64,000 nt of DNA from Rehmannia glutinosa (GCA_016081115.2 CM071924.1:93820616-93884615), one strand, 5' to 3'; positions 34,574-47,053 are shown, numbered from the stretch's first letter. Numbers and translations: made by a program. The notes: generated by a model not told the origin, from the letters alone.

Positions 34574-35960
34574 TCAAGCCACTGCTTCTTCACCAGCTTT
34601 ATCCAAAGCTATAAACTCAGATTCCATGGTGGACCGAGCTATACACGTTTGCTTCGTGGACTTCCACGATACCGCACCACCTCCAATGGTGAATATGTAT
34701 CCACTAGTTGAATAAGAATCTTTCGAATCTGAAATCCAACTAGCATCACTATATCCTTCAAGTACAACTGGATATCTTGAGTAGTATAGCCCATAATCCA
34801 AGGTATACTTCAAGTATTTTAACACCCTGGTTAACGCTTTCCAATGCTCATGGCTTGGATTGCTCGTGAACCTACTCAACATATTTACAGGGTAGGCCAA
34901 GTCTGGACGTGTACAATTTGTGATGTACATCGATCGCCTATTATACGTGAGTATTCCATCTCGAGCCATTGGTTACGCTTTATTAGCAACCAGATTTATA
35001 CTTAAATCAATGGGCGTCTTTGACGGTGAATCGTCAAAAGCATTGAATTTCTTGAGCACTTTCTCCACATAGGGATTGTGACAAGATAATTCCATTAGAG
35101 TTCTCTTGATTTTTATCCCAAGGATTACATCAAGCAAATCCTCATATCCTTCATGTCAAAGTTCTCTTTAACATTCTTTTTAGTCTCCATGATAGTATCA
35201 TGACTATTGCCCATGATTAACAAATCGTCTACATATAGACAAACTATGACAAATGCTTCGATGTCCCTTTGACATATACGCATTTATCACACTCGTTGAT
35301 TTTAAATCCATTTGACAACATCGTATTGTCAAACTTAAGATGCCATTGTTTGGAGCTTGTTTCAGTCCGCACAAGGATCTTATTAACTTGCACACCTTCT
35401 TTTTTGGCCGGGTGCAACAAACCCTTCAAAGTTGTTCCATGTATATTTCAAAGATCTATCTCTCCATTCGTAAACGCCGTCTTGACGTCCATCGATGAAT
35501 CTCTAGATTGTGCAAAGCAAAGAATATAAAGAAGCACCTTGAATAGACGCTTGATCCTCATTCTTTCGAGAATAGTGTCAAAAGAAGTCATATCATTCTT
35601 TTTGTTTAAAGCCTTTGGCTACAAGCCGTGCTTTATACTTATCAATAGTTCCATCCGCTTTATACTTCTTCTTTAGGATCCATTTACATCCTAAAGTTTT
35701 ATGACCAAACAGGAGATCAACCAACTCCCAAGTATGGTTCGAGAATGGACTCGATTTCACTATTGATAGCTTCTTGCCGTGAGCGGAGCATCCGGATCGC
35801 TTAGAGCCTCTTTAATCGAGTTTGGCTCACCATCTAACATAAATGTTATGTATCCGGCCCAAAAGACTTAGCCGTCTTAGACCTCTTCTATCGTCCTCCC
35901 CGCTTCTTCACTAATTGGTGTTGAACCACTTGCGATTTCGTGAGTTCTTTTATTATTACT
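34574..35960 (-). pseudogene. Copia RT and RNase H
   Basis: 34969-34574 reads CTRPDLAYPVNMLSRF, LKYLKYTLDYGLYY, GYSDASWISDSKDSYSTSG, AVSWKSTKQTCIARSTMESE, which is the copia RNase H with its D-E catalytic order. Further minus-strand pieces (35429-35204: RSLCGLKQAPN) are the RT C-terminal part of the 'KSLYGLKQ' motif. The stretch between is frameshifted repeatedly and the YVDD region is degraded. Not functional. Confidence 0.9.
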
Positions 35961-35999
35961 CACTTCTAATTTTTCTCTACAAGGGTAGACATCCTCAAA

Positions 36000-36830
36000 G
36001 AATACAACATTCCTTGATTCGATTATGGTACCTTGATCATTTCGGATTTTCCGACTTATGTATCATAAACCTATATGCACTACTTTGGTATGCATATCCC
36101 ACAAAGACACAATCAACTGTCTTTGGTCCAATTTTAACTTGTTTTGGTTCGTATTGCTACCTTAGCCAAACACCCCCACACTTTAAGGTATTTATAAGAG
36201 AGGCTTACGATTTTTCCACAATTCGTAAGGTGTCTTATCTTTCCCTTTAAGTGGTATTTTATTCAATATGTGGTTGGTACATTAAAACAACTTCCCCACA
36301 TATTCAGGGTAATCCGGAACTTATCAACATGGCATTCATCATCTCTTTTAGAGTCCGGTTTTGCGTTCAAAGAACATCGTTAGAGCGTATGGTGAATATG
36401 GTGTTGTTGTTTGATGAATTATGCCCGACCGGGTACATAGTTCTTCAAATGGTGCAACATATTCGCCACCTCTATCACTTCGAATTATTTTAATCTATTG
36501 CCAAGTTGATTTTCAACTTCATTTTTATAATTCTTAAAAGCCTCTAATGCTTCATCTTTGCTTCTTAACAAGTATAAGTAGCAAAATCTTGTGCAATCAT
36601 CAATAAATGTGATGAAATATTTTTACCACCTTTAGTTTGCACGAATTTTAGATCACACACATCGGTGTGTATCAACTCTAAAGGTGAAGTGCTCCTTTCA
36701 ACCGAATGAAACGGTAATTTAGCCATTTTAGCTTCAACACAAACTTCACATTTTCTTTGTGAGAGTTTACTTCGTAAATTAATCAATTCTAAATTTACCA
36801 ATATTTTTATAGCATTGATTTACATGTCCT
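36000..36830 (-). pseudogene. Copia GAG-pre-integrase and integrase
   Basis: 36801-36565 reads LINLRSKLSQRKCEVCVEAKM, LPFHSVERSTSPLELIHTDVC, which is the CxxC zinc-binding end and the integrase LELIHTDVCG start. The rest of the core to about 36000 is readable only in fragments with shifts and stops. Confidence 0.88.
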
Positions 36831-37028
36831 AATCTAATATGCCATAAATTAGAGCACTCAAAGAATATAAATGAAGAAGATTCATTCTTATTCATATTCT
36901 CGCCTAAAAGCAGACAATCATTACATTCATTTTGAACAGTCCTTTGTCTAGATAACCCCTACCAAGGAACTGCCCAAATTTGCTAAAAGTACAAATTTTT
37001 AAGACTCAAAACTAGTCTAAACCCATGG

Positions 37029-37930
37029 TTGAACGAAGATAACCCAAACGCATTTTTTGCGGATGTCCGGGACATGCGGACATCCTTGCCTTCAACTCAT
37101 TTCCCGAAGTCGGCTTTAGCACCACCGATTTCCAACGCCAAAGCAACATCGAGAAGAAGGCGTGATTCCCCATATGGAGCTTCCTTCCTAGGTCGATGGG
37201 ATGTAAGAAGAGAATGCATCCTTATCACAAATGCACATGGCAAGTGGCACCGTATCCACAAACCATTCTTTCGGGTTATCCACCAAATTGGCTTTAAACA
37301 CCACCGCCGACATGTCAACTTCTCACTGCCCTCCTTTCTTCAACCACATTGGCATTGGATGCGGTTTGGTTTTCTTTTTCTTTGGTGGGCGAGTCCGCCC
37401 TTTGCCATATGGTTGGTTGCCCTTGATTGTAGCAAGCTCCATGGAATTTTGCCGGTTTCTTGCGCTTTATCGTTAGGCCTTTTCTTCAGTTACTTGACGA
37501 GCCGTGCTCCATCAAGTTGGCTTTTGACTCCATAGGGACAAGCTTGGACTTAGAGTCAATCCTCCTATTGTCTTCCTGATCGAGTTTGACAATCGATCCT
37601 CTAGTCCCATCTCCTTTCGCTTATGTTTGAGATAATTCTTGAAATCCCTCCAACTTGGGGGTAATTTCTCAATCAGCGCGCCACTTGGAATGCTTCCGCA
37701 AAGCCATTCCCTCGGCAGAGATTTCATGTAGGATCAACTCGGAACTTCTGAACTTGTTCCATCACGGTTTTAGAATCAACCATCACAAAATCCAAGAACT
37801 TACAGAGCAACAAATTTCTTTGTGCCAAAGCATCCCGATTTTGTCTTCTTCTCTAAAGATTCCCATGATTCTTTGGAGGATTTCACAAAGACAATACACT
37901 GTAAAGTGCATCACTAAGTCCGTTTAGGAC
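37029..37930 (-). pseudogene. Copia gag remnant
   Basis: 37727-37512 on the minus strand reads ALIEKLPPSWRDFKNYLKHK followed by RKEMGLEDRL, the characteristic copia gag segment. The zinc-knuckle part (about 37100-37320) is broken. The plus-strand 168-codon frame here is a shadow. Confidence 0.8.
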
Positions 37931-38171
37931 ATAGTTACGGCACAGAAATCACCCGCCCCACGCATCAAACGCGCGCGTTTTTCAAAGATTCGTTTCGTTC
38001 TCAAGAATAAACAGCGGGAGCGTCTCGGTCGATCTTCGCCCAGGCTTAGGGTAGTCGGTAACATTTTTTTGCCGCCTCTTGAAGTCGAAACCCATGAATT
38101 TTTTGGGTTTCTAAGCGGGAGGGATGATCATTTGTGCTTGCCATCGTGAAGTTCGATAATTGCTTTGCGAT

Positions 38172-38850
38172 TGTTGATTACAATGTTACAGAATCGGGAT
38201 GCCTTCAAAATGGCAAATTACGAAGAAAGATTACAAGAAAAATAATAACTATTACAACTTCTTCAAAAGAACTTTCGGTGGAGGGAGCTTAGATCTCTTT
38301 CGCAAAGCAATTACGTCGGCATTAGTGCTCACGGTTTGACGTATTGCTTCCAAAGATGAAACTACGTCTTACGGTAGTAGCACCACTAACACGAAGCACC
38401 TTCGAACTAGAAATGTCTTTGGCGGTTCTTGGACTTAGGGCCCTCAAGCCCAATGGCCCAGCCCAAAATCCCAGGCCCGGCCCAAGCCACGCCCGACAAA
38501 GATTAGCGTGTGGCTTGACTGTGATCATCCACTTGTGTTATAGTTTATACAACAAATAACACCTTCTAGTAAATAAACTAGGATAAACTATGATTTGTAT
38601 TCCATGTGGGATAAGGCATAAGCCTTTCATCTCCTTTAAATAATCTTTACATAATGCCCGATTATGTGGCTACCTTCGTGTATTAATTTCTCACTCAACG
38701 AAATTCGGTTTGAGAAATAAAAATACTACGAACATCTACTCGAACGTAGATTAATAATATATAATTTAATTCCTCGAGAATTAAATATTTAGCCAGAAAA
38801 ATTGGTCAAAGTAAATTGACACCCACTTTATCAAAACCAAAATTTCAACA
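38172..38850 (-). repeat. 5' LTR of the nested copia (shortened)
   Basis: It matches the left LTR at both ends but lacks an internal block (about 32900-33230 of the left copy) and shows many short deletions (for example CTACTCTCGAACG versus CTACTCGAACG). 679 bp. Confidence 0.92.
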
Positions 38851-38904
38851 CACTCCTCGGATAAAGGCACATGATATCTCTTTAAATTCACTATTGTGGG
38901 CAAA

Positions 38905-39064
38905 CACGGAGCCAGGAATAAAAATTGAAGGGGCGATGAGCCCCACGAAAATCATATAAATTATAATTAATTTTTTTCTAAAAACAATCTAGTGTAATTT
39001 TTTTTAAAAAAAAAATTGGGGTGGGGGGGGGGCGGGGCGGAGTGGCCCCTTGTATCCGCGCTTG
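38905..39064. mobile_element. hAT-like MITE copy inside the LINE
   Basis: CACGGAGCCAGG at the left and, on the complement of the right end, CAAGCGCGGATACAAG resemble the GGCGGAG ends of the 16715-16896 element. G-rich arms (GGGGTGGGGG...) are present. No clean TSD. LINE sequence resumes at about 39070. Confidence 0.65.
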
Positions 39065-42000
39065 GTGGTGGGGGATATCCAACACCACTGCCATCCAAAA
39101 ATCCTTACCTTCTTATGAATAGTCATTCTCCAAAGAAAATTCCACTATTTGACCATTCAATCCGAAGCCTGATGAGGAGAAGGATCGAATAGACCAACCT
39201 CTTGTCGATAACCACTCGTCCACGGAATATTTTCCCTTAGGATTCTCCCTCCAAAAATGATGATCTTCTAGACTCTTTGAAGGTAGTTGTATTCGGAAAA
39301 TTTCATCCGATATATAGCTTGAAAATAAATTTTTTATAACTTCCGAGTTCCACCTATCATTGGTAATTAGATCACTGACACGCATTGAATTGGGTACCTC
39401 ATTAGATTCCATTGATAATTTACGATGATATCCTGCCACCCATTTATCCATGCCACATGTATGGACTGACCATTGCCCACCTTCCAAATTAAACCTCTTT
39501 CAAGTACATCCTGACACTAATAGAATGAACGCCAAATGTACAACGGATTTTCTCCAAGCGGGGCATCTATAATATCCATATATTTAAAATATCGGGCCTT
39601 CAATACTTTACTAACAAGTGTGTTCAGATGTCTGATTATTCTCCACTGTTTTTTGCTAAGAGTGCCTTATTAAATAATTCCATCTTGAAAACCCAACCCT
39701 CCAAGTCTTTTAGGCTTGCAAAGAAAAACATATCTTTTCCAAGACATTAGCTTCCTCCCATTTTCAACATCTCACGAGAAATTTGCGAGCTCTTTCTCGA
39801 TATCAACACATATCGATTGTGGAATCTGAAAACACAATATCACATAAGTTGGGATATCATGGAGCATGGATTTGATGAGGATCTCCTTACCTCCTTGAAA
39901 ACACCTTATTACTCCATCCTTGTACTCTTTTAATTATTCTTTCCTTCAAATAATTAAATTTTTTATCTCTTGTTGCTCATAATAAATGTTGGGAGTCCAA
40001 GTATACTTCATGTCCCGAAACTACGGGTATAGTAAAAATTTGTTTTATGGCATCAACATAGTCCATACACGTATTTGGGCTAAAGGAAAGTACGGACTTA
40101 TCAAAATTATTAAGTTCCCCGATGCTTTTCCATATTTATAAGACAATCCCTTATTGTGCGGCCTTCACTTTAGGTAGCTACGAAAAGTACCAAAGCTGTC
40201 ATCGGTAAAAAATAAATGGGATATTGGTGGGCTCCATTTGCAATTCATATTTCGTGTAATTGCATTTACGTGTGAGGTTCATGATCATGGAAGAGAGTCT
40301 TGCGTGCAAATTACAAAAGATATGGGAAATCGGATCACCTTGTCGAAAACTACGTTTAGGCACCACCTACCAATTAGTTGATTGTTAATGGAGAAAGTAT
40401 ATCTCACTTTGTAGATACACGTCTCATAATCAACTACACCCAAGCTTGTGGGTACATTGGATCACCTTGTCGAAGCCCACGTTTAGGCACCACCCACCGA
40501 TTAGTTGATTGTTAATAGAGAAAGTATACCTCACTATGGATAAACATCTCATAATCAACTCCACCTAAGCTTGTGTACAAACCCCAATCTTAGCATTATT
40601 GCTTCAAGAAAACACCACTCCACACGATCATACGTTTTGCTCATATCGATTTAAGCGTCGTATCCTCTGTTGATATTTCGGTGATTCCTCATCTAATGTA
40701 GGCATTCATATCCCAAAATAATATTATCCGTAATTAATTGTCCTGGGATAAATGCACTTTAGGGCTCATTTATTATGTCTTGCATAGTGCCACGAAGCCT
40801 ATTAGTAATCATTCGGGTTATGATTTTATAACAAGTGTTAAACAAATTTATTGGCCAAAATTCTTTCACGACCAATGGATCACTTTTGGAATAAGGGTAA
40901 CAATCGTGTTATTCCATTCTTCAGCGAATCACCATGATTTAGCACACCAAGAACCGCTCTTGAAACCCTCCTCACCTATTAGATGCCAATATTTTTGATA
41001 GAATAGTGTTGTCAACTCGTTTGGACCGAGTGCCTTGTCGGAAACATTTGGAAAACCGTCTTTTTTCACCTCTTCTTGTCAAAAGGATTACATAGAATAT
41101 CATTTACTCAATAATCAACTTTGGGTGATATATGTTGTAATACTTCCTCCATATCTAAAGTCGGGGAAGTTTGTGAAAAAAGATCATTAAAGTAGGCAAC
41201 AATAATATCGTCATCATACATTAGTCGGTGCAAAATCCCCATGTTGAGATATAAGTTACGATATAGCATTACGAGCCTTGCGCCCGAAGTTTGCGTGTGA
41301 AAATATTTATTGTTGTTATTGTCTCCCCAAGCTAACCAATTCACCGCTCCGTTGCCGCCAATAAATTTCATCCTTTTATAGGAAACCTTTCTATACTTTT
41401 CTCTTTTTCCACAATCAAATCTTGATTATGCATCCATAGCTGGTCCGATTTTAATGCATTAAGTGTGTCTCTCTCTTCTCAATCTATCTCGAAATATTCT
41501 GAACCTTGTATTTGCCCAACTTTAAAGCCTTACTAACGTGGCACAACTTCGAAGGAAAGGTTCCCCAGCCAGATTGCATCCAACTATCATGTATGACATG
41601 TTCACGGTCTCTTCTATAGCCCAATATGTCTCAAAAAAATAACCATTGGTCTTTCGGTTATTATCCCTCTCTCTGAATTCTGGTTTCGAAAAAATAATTT
41701 GAATGGGATGATGATCCGAGTGATAAAATTCGAAAGTGACTCTATTTACATTGTCGGATATAACATTCGCCATCAATGTTATCCAAGCGTATCTAGCCTA
41801 GCCAAAATAATGCTTCATTTTTCCTCCGATTCGCCCATCTAAAGAATTCTCCCATACTCCTAGATCTTTGACCCATTCTCTCAACCGTTTCATTTCTCTA
41901 AAATCTACCATTTGCCCATGTAATAATTCGATAATTTATTACTTACTTTTATGACATGGTTTATAATAGTACTATATACTAATAAAAAAGGCAACATTAT

Positions 42001-42269
42001 ATTAGTTATACTATATGCCCAAATTTTCATTCATACTCAAAGAAATTTAACTTTTTTTTTTATCACGTGAACCACATTGAATGACACAAAGCGTCTATGA
42101 TAAAAAATTGTGCAAATTAAGTTTCTATATTTAAAATTAATCTTTACATGTAATTATTTTTTGCAGATTTTGATGACATGAGCTGTGAATATATATATGG
42201 CGAGGAGCCTCCACCGAATCCTCAGATCCGGCACTACCCAACCATGCTATAAACTATGTAATAATTTTT

Positions 42270-42850
42270 TCTTTTTCTTTTTTTATTGCCATATATAATT
42301 TTTTTACAAGAAAAGTAATCTTATTAATAAATTCAAACTAGCAATACATAGATAGAAGATATGAACAAATCATTAAAATCATAAAAGATAAAACTATCAA
42401 AAGATTCATAACATCTAGATTAATAATAAAAATCGGCATAAAGCCTATAATTTTAAAAAATTTATAGTGCTAGAATACCCATGATTCCATATCACGCAAT
42501 CTTTTGAAGACCATAATATGAATTGTTACCTCTGCGCGAATTGAAAACTTGCTTGTCTATATCGTCCGCACAAAAAAACACCGCACCAAGACGATGATAA
42601 CAAATTAATGTCTCACCAGCACGATAAAATCACAAACAAAAAAAAAAAACAAACAACCCGGATCTATGTGAAAAATCACTTATATATTTAGAAAATAAAT
42701 TGATAAAGAAGATGTTGATGGGGTGATTTTAGACCAAAAATGGTCAAAAATCACCCCTTAACAATGAAGAACAAGAAAGAAGCAAAGAGAAAAAGAGTTT
42801 TAAAGATTAAAAATATAGTCATACATACTTAATTGACTAAATTCGTCGGA
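42270..42850. other. Insert in intron 6 of D27 copy B
   Basis: Copy C has only about 120 bp between exons 6 and 7, while copy B has about 670 bp. The extra AT-rich sequence contains CGATGATAACAAATTAATGTCTCACCAGCAC and an inverted GGGGTGATTTTAGACC / GGTCAAAAATCACCCC hairpin (about 42720-42760). Element type unknown. Confidence 0.45.
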
Positions 42851-43139
42851 TTTAATTTTGTTGTATATTTGGACTATAGAATAATGTTCATATAATTAAT
42901 CATTATTTGCATATATTTTTGCGAGGCAAGGCCACCAAAAGGCACCAAAAGAATTGCATTGACAAGGTTAGAGTACCAAACAAGATCATGTGATGATATC
43001 ATGAAAAATGGAGCTGAGAAAATAATTAGAGGTGATAAAAAAAAATTCTCACTTAATTTATGGGGGAAGATTAAATTAAATGAAGGCAAAAAATGAGCAA
43101 GATAGCTCACATAAATAATTCCATTGTGTTGTAAATAAT

Positions 43140-44080
43140 CCCTTATTTATATACTATATATGTTTAAGTAGTGTATCCATATAAATATCACAATATGAAT
43201 TATTGTTAATATAAGCTAGTACAAATAATACCGTATATATGTGTACTTATATTTTATGCATATGACTAATAGAAGAATGGAAGAATTTGTAGGGAGAAAT
43301 TTTCGTGTGTATTTTTTCATTCCATTAACCATATATATACATAAAATTCGAAGCAATATTACGCTTGTGATTTAAAGTCACAAGACATATTACTATGCAT
43401 CTTGTGATGGCTATTGTTGCTAAAAGTCCATAATGGGACAAATTGTTACAACACTCCCTCTTGGACGTAGCACTATATTAAGCTGGATGAGCATGCCTCA
43501 TTAATAAATATAATGGGAACTATAGATGATAAAGAAATAAAGGTAAAAATAATGTTGCTTCCCACATCTTCCTATGATAAAGGGAAGAAAAAGGAATAAG
43601 ACGGTTACAACCTTTGTTCTTAAGAGGCGTGATAGAACGGTCAAGTTTGTGATCATTTAAAATGAGTTATGAATTAATGGAGAAAATCAATGGAAAAACT
43701 GGCAATTAGAGGAATTAGCTGCTATTTATGATTATGCTTTCAAATGCCATTTTTTCATATTCAAACTATTTAAAAAATGAATTTATGTTTGTGTAGTGAA
43801 GTTTTATTTGGAAATAAAGTCATTTTCACTTTTAACTTTTCTTTTTTTTTTTTGTGAAAATAGAATTTTGGAAGCACAACCAAACAATTCTCTGTATTAA
43901 TCATGCAAATCTATGTCAAAATACATTTCAAAAAGTAAAACCAAACAAGTTTTCACTACAATCATGAAACTTTTGTCAAAAGTACACTTAATAAACTATA
44001 ACCAAATATCTTTTCATTTCAAAATATGGAACTTGGACAACAAATCAAACATATTTTCATTTTACACAAAATTCGATAAC
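43140..44080. other. Unassigned intergenic stretch downstream of D27 copy B
   Basis: No gene is recognised. At about 43870-44060 the phrase CCAAACAANTTTTCAC recurs loosely. The stretch 42860-43140 still matches 55220-55450 (the 3' flank of copy C). Confidence 0.3.
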
Positions 44081-44095
44081 TTTTCAAAATTCATT

Positions 44096-44210
44096 TTTTT
44101 TTTGAGTACAATGGGGGAATTTGGGGAGGGGACACACACACCGTATGGATGAACCCGGATCATTCACCCTTACAATACATGTCTCAACCACTAGCGCACA
44201 AGATTGATCC
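44096..44210 (-). mobile_element. SINE with perfect 13-bp TSD
   Basis: On the minus strand the element starts GGATCAATCTTGTGCGCTAGTGGTTGAG (A box TAGTGGTTGAG), has a B-box-like GGGTTCATCC, and ends in CTC plus a poly-A (T-run at 44096-44102). The 13-bp target TTCAAAATTCATT is perfect at 44083-44095 and 44211-44223. The 115-bp size, pol III boxes, poly-A and TSD together define a tRNA-derived SINE. Confidence 0.9.
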
Positions 44211-44334
44211 TTCAAAATTCATTTCTCAATACTATAAAAAAATTGGATATGAAAATACATCCATATAAGCCCTACATAATTTTCTAGGAGGAGGATGCCC
44301 GTTTCAATTAAATAAAACTAGACATTTATTCTAT

Positions 44335-44970
44335 AAATTATTTTCTTTGATAACTTGATGGAGCATGGACTAAAAATTTCTTTGCATATTTAAAGTGGTA
44401 AGCCCAATTTTTAGAGGTAATTTAATGGGCTTGTATTTTTTTGATAAAGTGATAGCGTGGCTAGAGTTGGCAACATAAGTTTGGACCATTGATATATTGC
44501 TAGACTTATTGGGTTGGACCCAATTTATGTTAAATTGGTTTAATTAGTTTGGGTCGAATTGAATGGGCCCAACTTTCCTCATGTCCATGGAAGCCCTCCA
44601 CACGTTCTCCTCGATAGTTTGGTTCTGTTTTGAAAAAAATGTTTTTCTTCTTTTAAAATGAAAACATGTTTGATTAATACTTTTTCAAAATAAGATTCAT
44701 TCTCACAAAATGTTTGTCACTCAATACTAATGTCAAATATTATTGTAAAATTATATGGCCAACATAAAACCCTACTAATCATGACAAAATAATATATTTT
44801 CGACTAAAAATGTTTTGAATCATTTAACGTTGATTAGTATGTTCAAATAATGTGACATAATGTTTTAAGTCCTAAGATTGCTATTAGGAGTCATAATCGG
44901 CTAATCGCCTGTAAGCGTGACAACCGTGTTTGAATACTAAATAAAAGAATAGAAGAGCCATCATATTATA
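44335..44970 (+). repeat. Segmental duplication, right copy, block 1
   Basis: It matches 25281-25860 in the same orientation, with the same landmarks (GGACTAAAAATTTCTTTG, GGGCCCAACTTTCCTCA, ACCCTACTAATCAT). It is interrupted at 44971 by a Mutator-like element and resumes at 47054. Confidence 0.85.
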
Positions 44971-47053
44971 GGGATGAGAGTGAACGAAGATGGGGTTGGT
45001 ATTGAACATATCATTCTCATCCTAAAATCTCATCTCTAATACCATTGTTCCCATTGGGTATCTCAGATGGAGATGAAGAATCCTTCGGGGAACGAGGTCA
45101 CCACGCGGAATCGATTTCCTATTTTCTATTTATTAATAAAAAACTTGCAAAATAATTTACTTAAAATAACCAATAATTAGTATAAATATAAATAATATAA
45201 ATCCCTAATTTGTACAAGTAAAATTAAAAAGACTTGATAGTTTTATAAATTTCAGAATTAATAAAATAAAATATTATAAATATAATTAATACTAATAATA
45301 GATAAATAATATATATGTATATTGTAAGTCCAAGCGGCTACGATAATCTAGAGGGGGGTGAATAGATTATCTCCATCTTTTCGATTTCGCCCTCTTTTTC
45401 GAACTGAATGCTCAAAGACAATAATAAAAGTGCGGAATGTAAACAACACACGTCGATTTATAGAGGTTCAACCCACCTAGGGCCTAATCCTCTACCACCC
45501 CAGTATATCCGGGATGGATTTCAAAAAGAAAAAAGATTTTATTAATTACCAAAATTAATACAACACCAACTTACAACAACACCTTGAAGAGCACCACACT
45601 CTTCTTCAACACCACCTTTGAGATTACCACAATCTCTTCTTGAAGATTACCACAATCTCCAACGGCACCTTGTGGAGATTACCACAATCTTCAACCTTGA
45701 AGAATACCAAATTCTTCAACACCTCAACAAGAAGATTACCACAATCTTCTTACACCTAACACCTAGATCACCCAAGTGTGTTCTTACCACAAGAACACTC
45801 ACAAGGATATCTTGTGTTGAATGATGACCCAAAAATTCAAGATTACAACTCGATAATGAATTATACAATTGAGTGCAAGTGTAATCAAGAATATCCTAGA
45901 CCTCAAAGATGTGAAAGTGATAAGCTAGGCAAATTACAACAAGAATAATGACAATATAAGACCAAGTGTTTGCTTGAGTATTTCTTGTTGTGTTGTATTG
46001 TTCTCTCTTATAGTTGTGCTTCAAATCTTCCTCTATTTATAGGAGATGATTGAAACTTGATAGGCTCCTCTTGGAATATGATATCTACAAAAAAATTGCA
46101 ATTAAAATCAAGATTATATTTGTTAGAAATCAATTCCACAATTTAGGGAAAAGTTGTTCCACGCACAACGGTTAGAGTTTCTTTGTCAAACCATAGGGCA
46201 AACCTGGTCGCACGAGAAATAGACGTTTGAAAAATACACAACAAAATAACAGGCAACGGCCGACGACACCTCGACCGGTCGACGCCCACCCCAACCGGTT
46301 GCCCTCTTCAAAAATCGAAACGAGAGAAGTTTGCAAATTTGAACCAACCTTCGGTAACGGTCGCCCTATAGGTCGACCGGTTGCTGACGCCACCGTCGCC
46401 TCTATAGGGTGACCGGTTACCTCACCATTTTTACGCAAACATGAAGTTTTCTCGTTTTGCACAACTTTCAGTACGGGTTGCCTATACGGCGACCGGTTGA
46501 CCTCAAAAAAAAGTGTTGTCCAATTTTATATCGAAAATAAACTTCAAGAAATACTCCAAAAAATAGTGAAAACATTTTAGACCGATCGGAAGTATTTAGA
46601 CAACATTTGGAAACATAGTTTGGATGTAAAAACCCATTGATACAAAATCATTAAATGTGTTGTCCAATTTTTGTCGAAAATAAAACTTGAAGAAATACTC
46701 CGGAAAATATTAAAATTATTTTAAATCATTTAGGAGTATTTGGACAACCTTTAAAACCATTGTTTTGGTATAAAAACAAAATCATCAAAATCATGATAAA
46801 ACCATTTATCAAACATATATTTGTGTGTTTATATATTCGGGAAATATGGATGAGATGGGGTATCTGATCGGTTTTATTTAAATGGGAACGAGGACGGGAA
46901 CGGGACAGGGATATAAATATCATCCCGTCCCCGATTCTAGAGAAGTAGGGAATCTCCATTCAAGCTCATCTATTAATTAATTGGGGTTTCGTCATCCCAT
47001 TTTATTCGGGTACCAATAGAGATCGTTACCTACGAAGATTTTGCTATTCCTAT
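44971..47053. mobile_element. Mutator-like MITE, 9-bp TSD CATATTATA, with nested solo LTR
   Basis: The left end GGGATGAGAGTGAACGAAGAT and the complement of the right end ATAGGAATAGCAAAATCTTCG are TIRs. CATATTATA is present at 44962-44970 and 47054-47062. Without the solo LTR (45323-46815) and its TSD the element is about 590 bp. Same broad family as 17563-18028. Confidence 0.85.
45323..46815 (-). mobile_element. Copia solo LTR, 1493 bp, TSD TATAT
   Basis: On the minus strand the LTR starts TGTTTGATAAATGG (46815) and ends GCCGCTTGGACTTACA (45323). TATAT lies on both sides (45318-45322, 46816-46820). It contains several CGGTCGCCNTATAGG / CGACCGGTTG phrases (46220-46500). The same LTR, in the plus orientation and attached to pol, starts at 62416. 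No internal region: a solo LTR. Confidence 0.92.

Larger units (their letters stand above)
32629..38850 (-). mobile_element. Ty1/copia element with two LTRs, TSD CACTC
   Basis: The LTRs begin TGTTGATTACAATG and end TTTCYAACA/TTTCAACA (32629-33735 and 38172-38850). CACTC flanks both ends (32624-32628, 38851-38855). The pol order on the minus strand places the 5' LTR at the high-coordinate end. It lies inside the LINE. The left LTR is 1107 bp, the right 679 bp: the right lacks about 340 bp and has many 1-4 base deletions. No canonical TGGTATCAGAGC PBS is seen next to the right LTR. Confidence 0.95.
31743..41930 (-). mobile_element. LINE (L1-type) inserted in intron 5 of D27 copy B
   Basis: The minus strand carries, in order, the endonuclease end (41776-41522: FYHSDHHPIQIIF, the SDH motif), the RT region (41371-41108: NWLAWGDNNNNKYFH), zf-RVT-like sequence (39487-39113: DKWVAGYHRKLS, HHFWRENPKGKYSV) and an RNase H tail (32300-31780: TDSLLAVQASHHL, LAHSIAKFASS, PFVWLNGDFPF). 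The 3' end at 31743 has a T-run (minus-strand poly-A). Flanks TAATTCAATGATT and TAATTCGATAATT look like a diverged TSD, and copy C has the uninterrupted site at about 54175-54190. Many frameshifts: dead. Confidence 0.9.
28327..42993 (+). pseudogene. D27-like beta-carotene isomerase pseudogene, copy B
   Basis: D27 (DUF4033) is a plastid iron-containing isomerase converting all-trans to 9-cis-beta-carotene, the first step of strigolactone synthesis. Exons: 28327-28555 (MDATLMLPCKS..., ends YNDNWLETIAINY...VSG), 29847-29986, 30575-30667 (FSREYMAAF...WMVGPME), 30794-30855 (VKESEFEG, EKNVVHIKKC), 31551-31655 (ICTSVCKMPSQIF), 42167-42257 (DDMSCEYIYGEEPPP) and 42926-42993. The start gives a basic, Ser-rich, transit-peptide-like N-terminus. 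Intron 2 has a GC donor (GGCAAGT at 29986-29992). Lesions: one base missing near 31574 (a Cys codon lost, stop at 31642), one C missing near 31653, and shifts in exon 6. Intron 5 is 10.5 kb because of a LINE with nested copia. Family certain; function very unlikely. Confidence 0.92.

Noticed and set aside
37029..37535. 168-codon plus-strand frame
   Set aside because: Shadow of the minus-strand copia gag/zinc-knuckle region.
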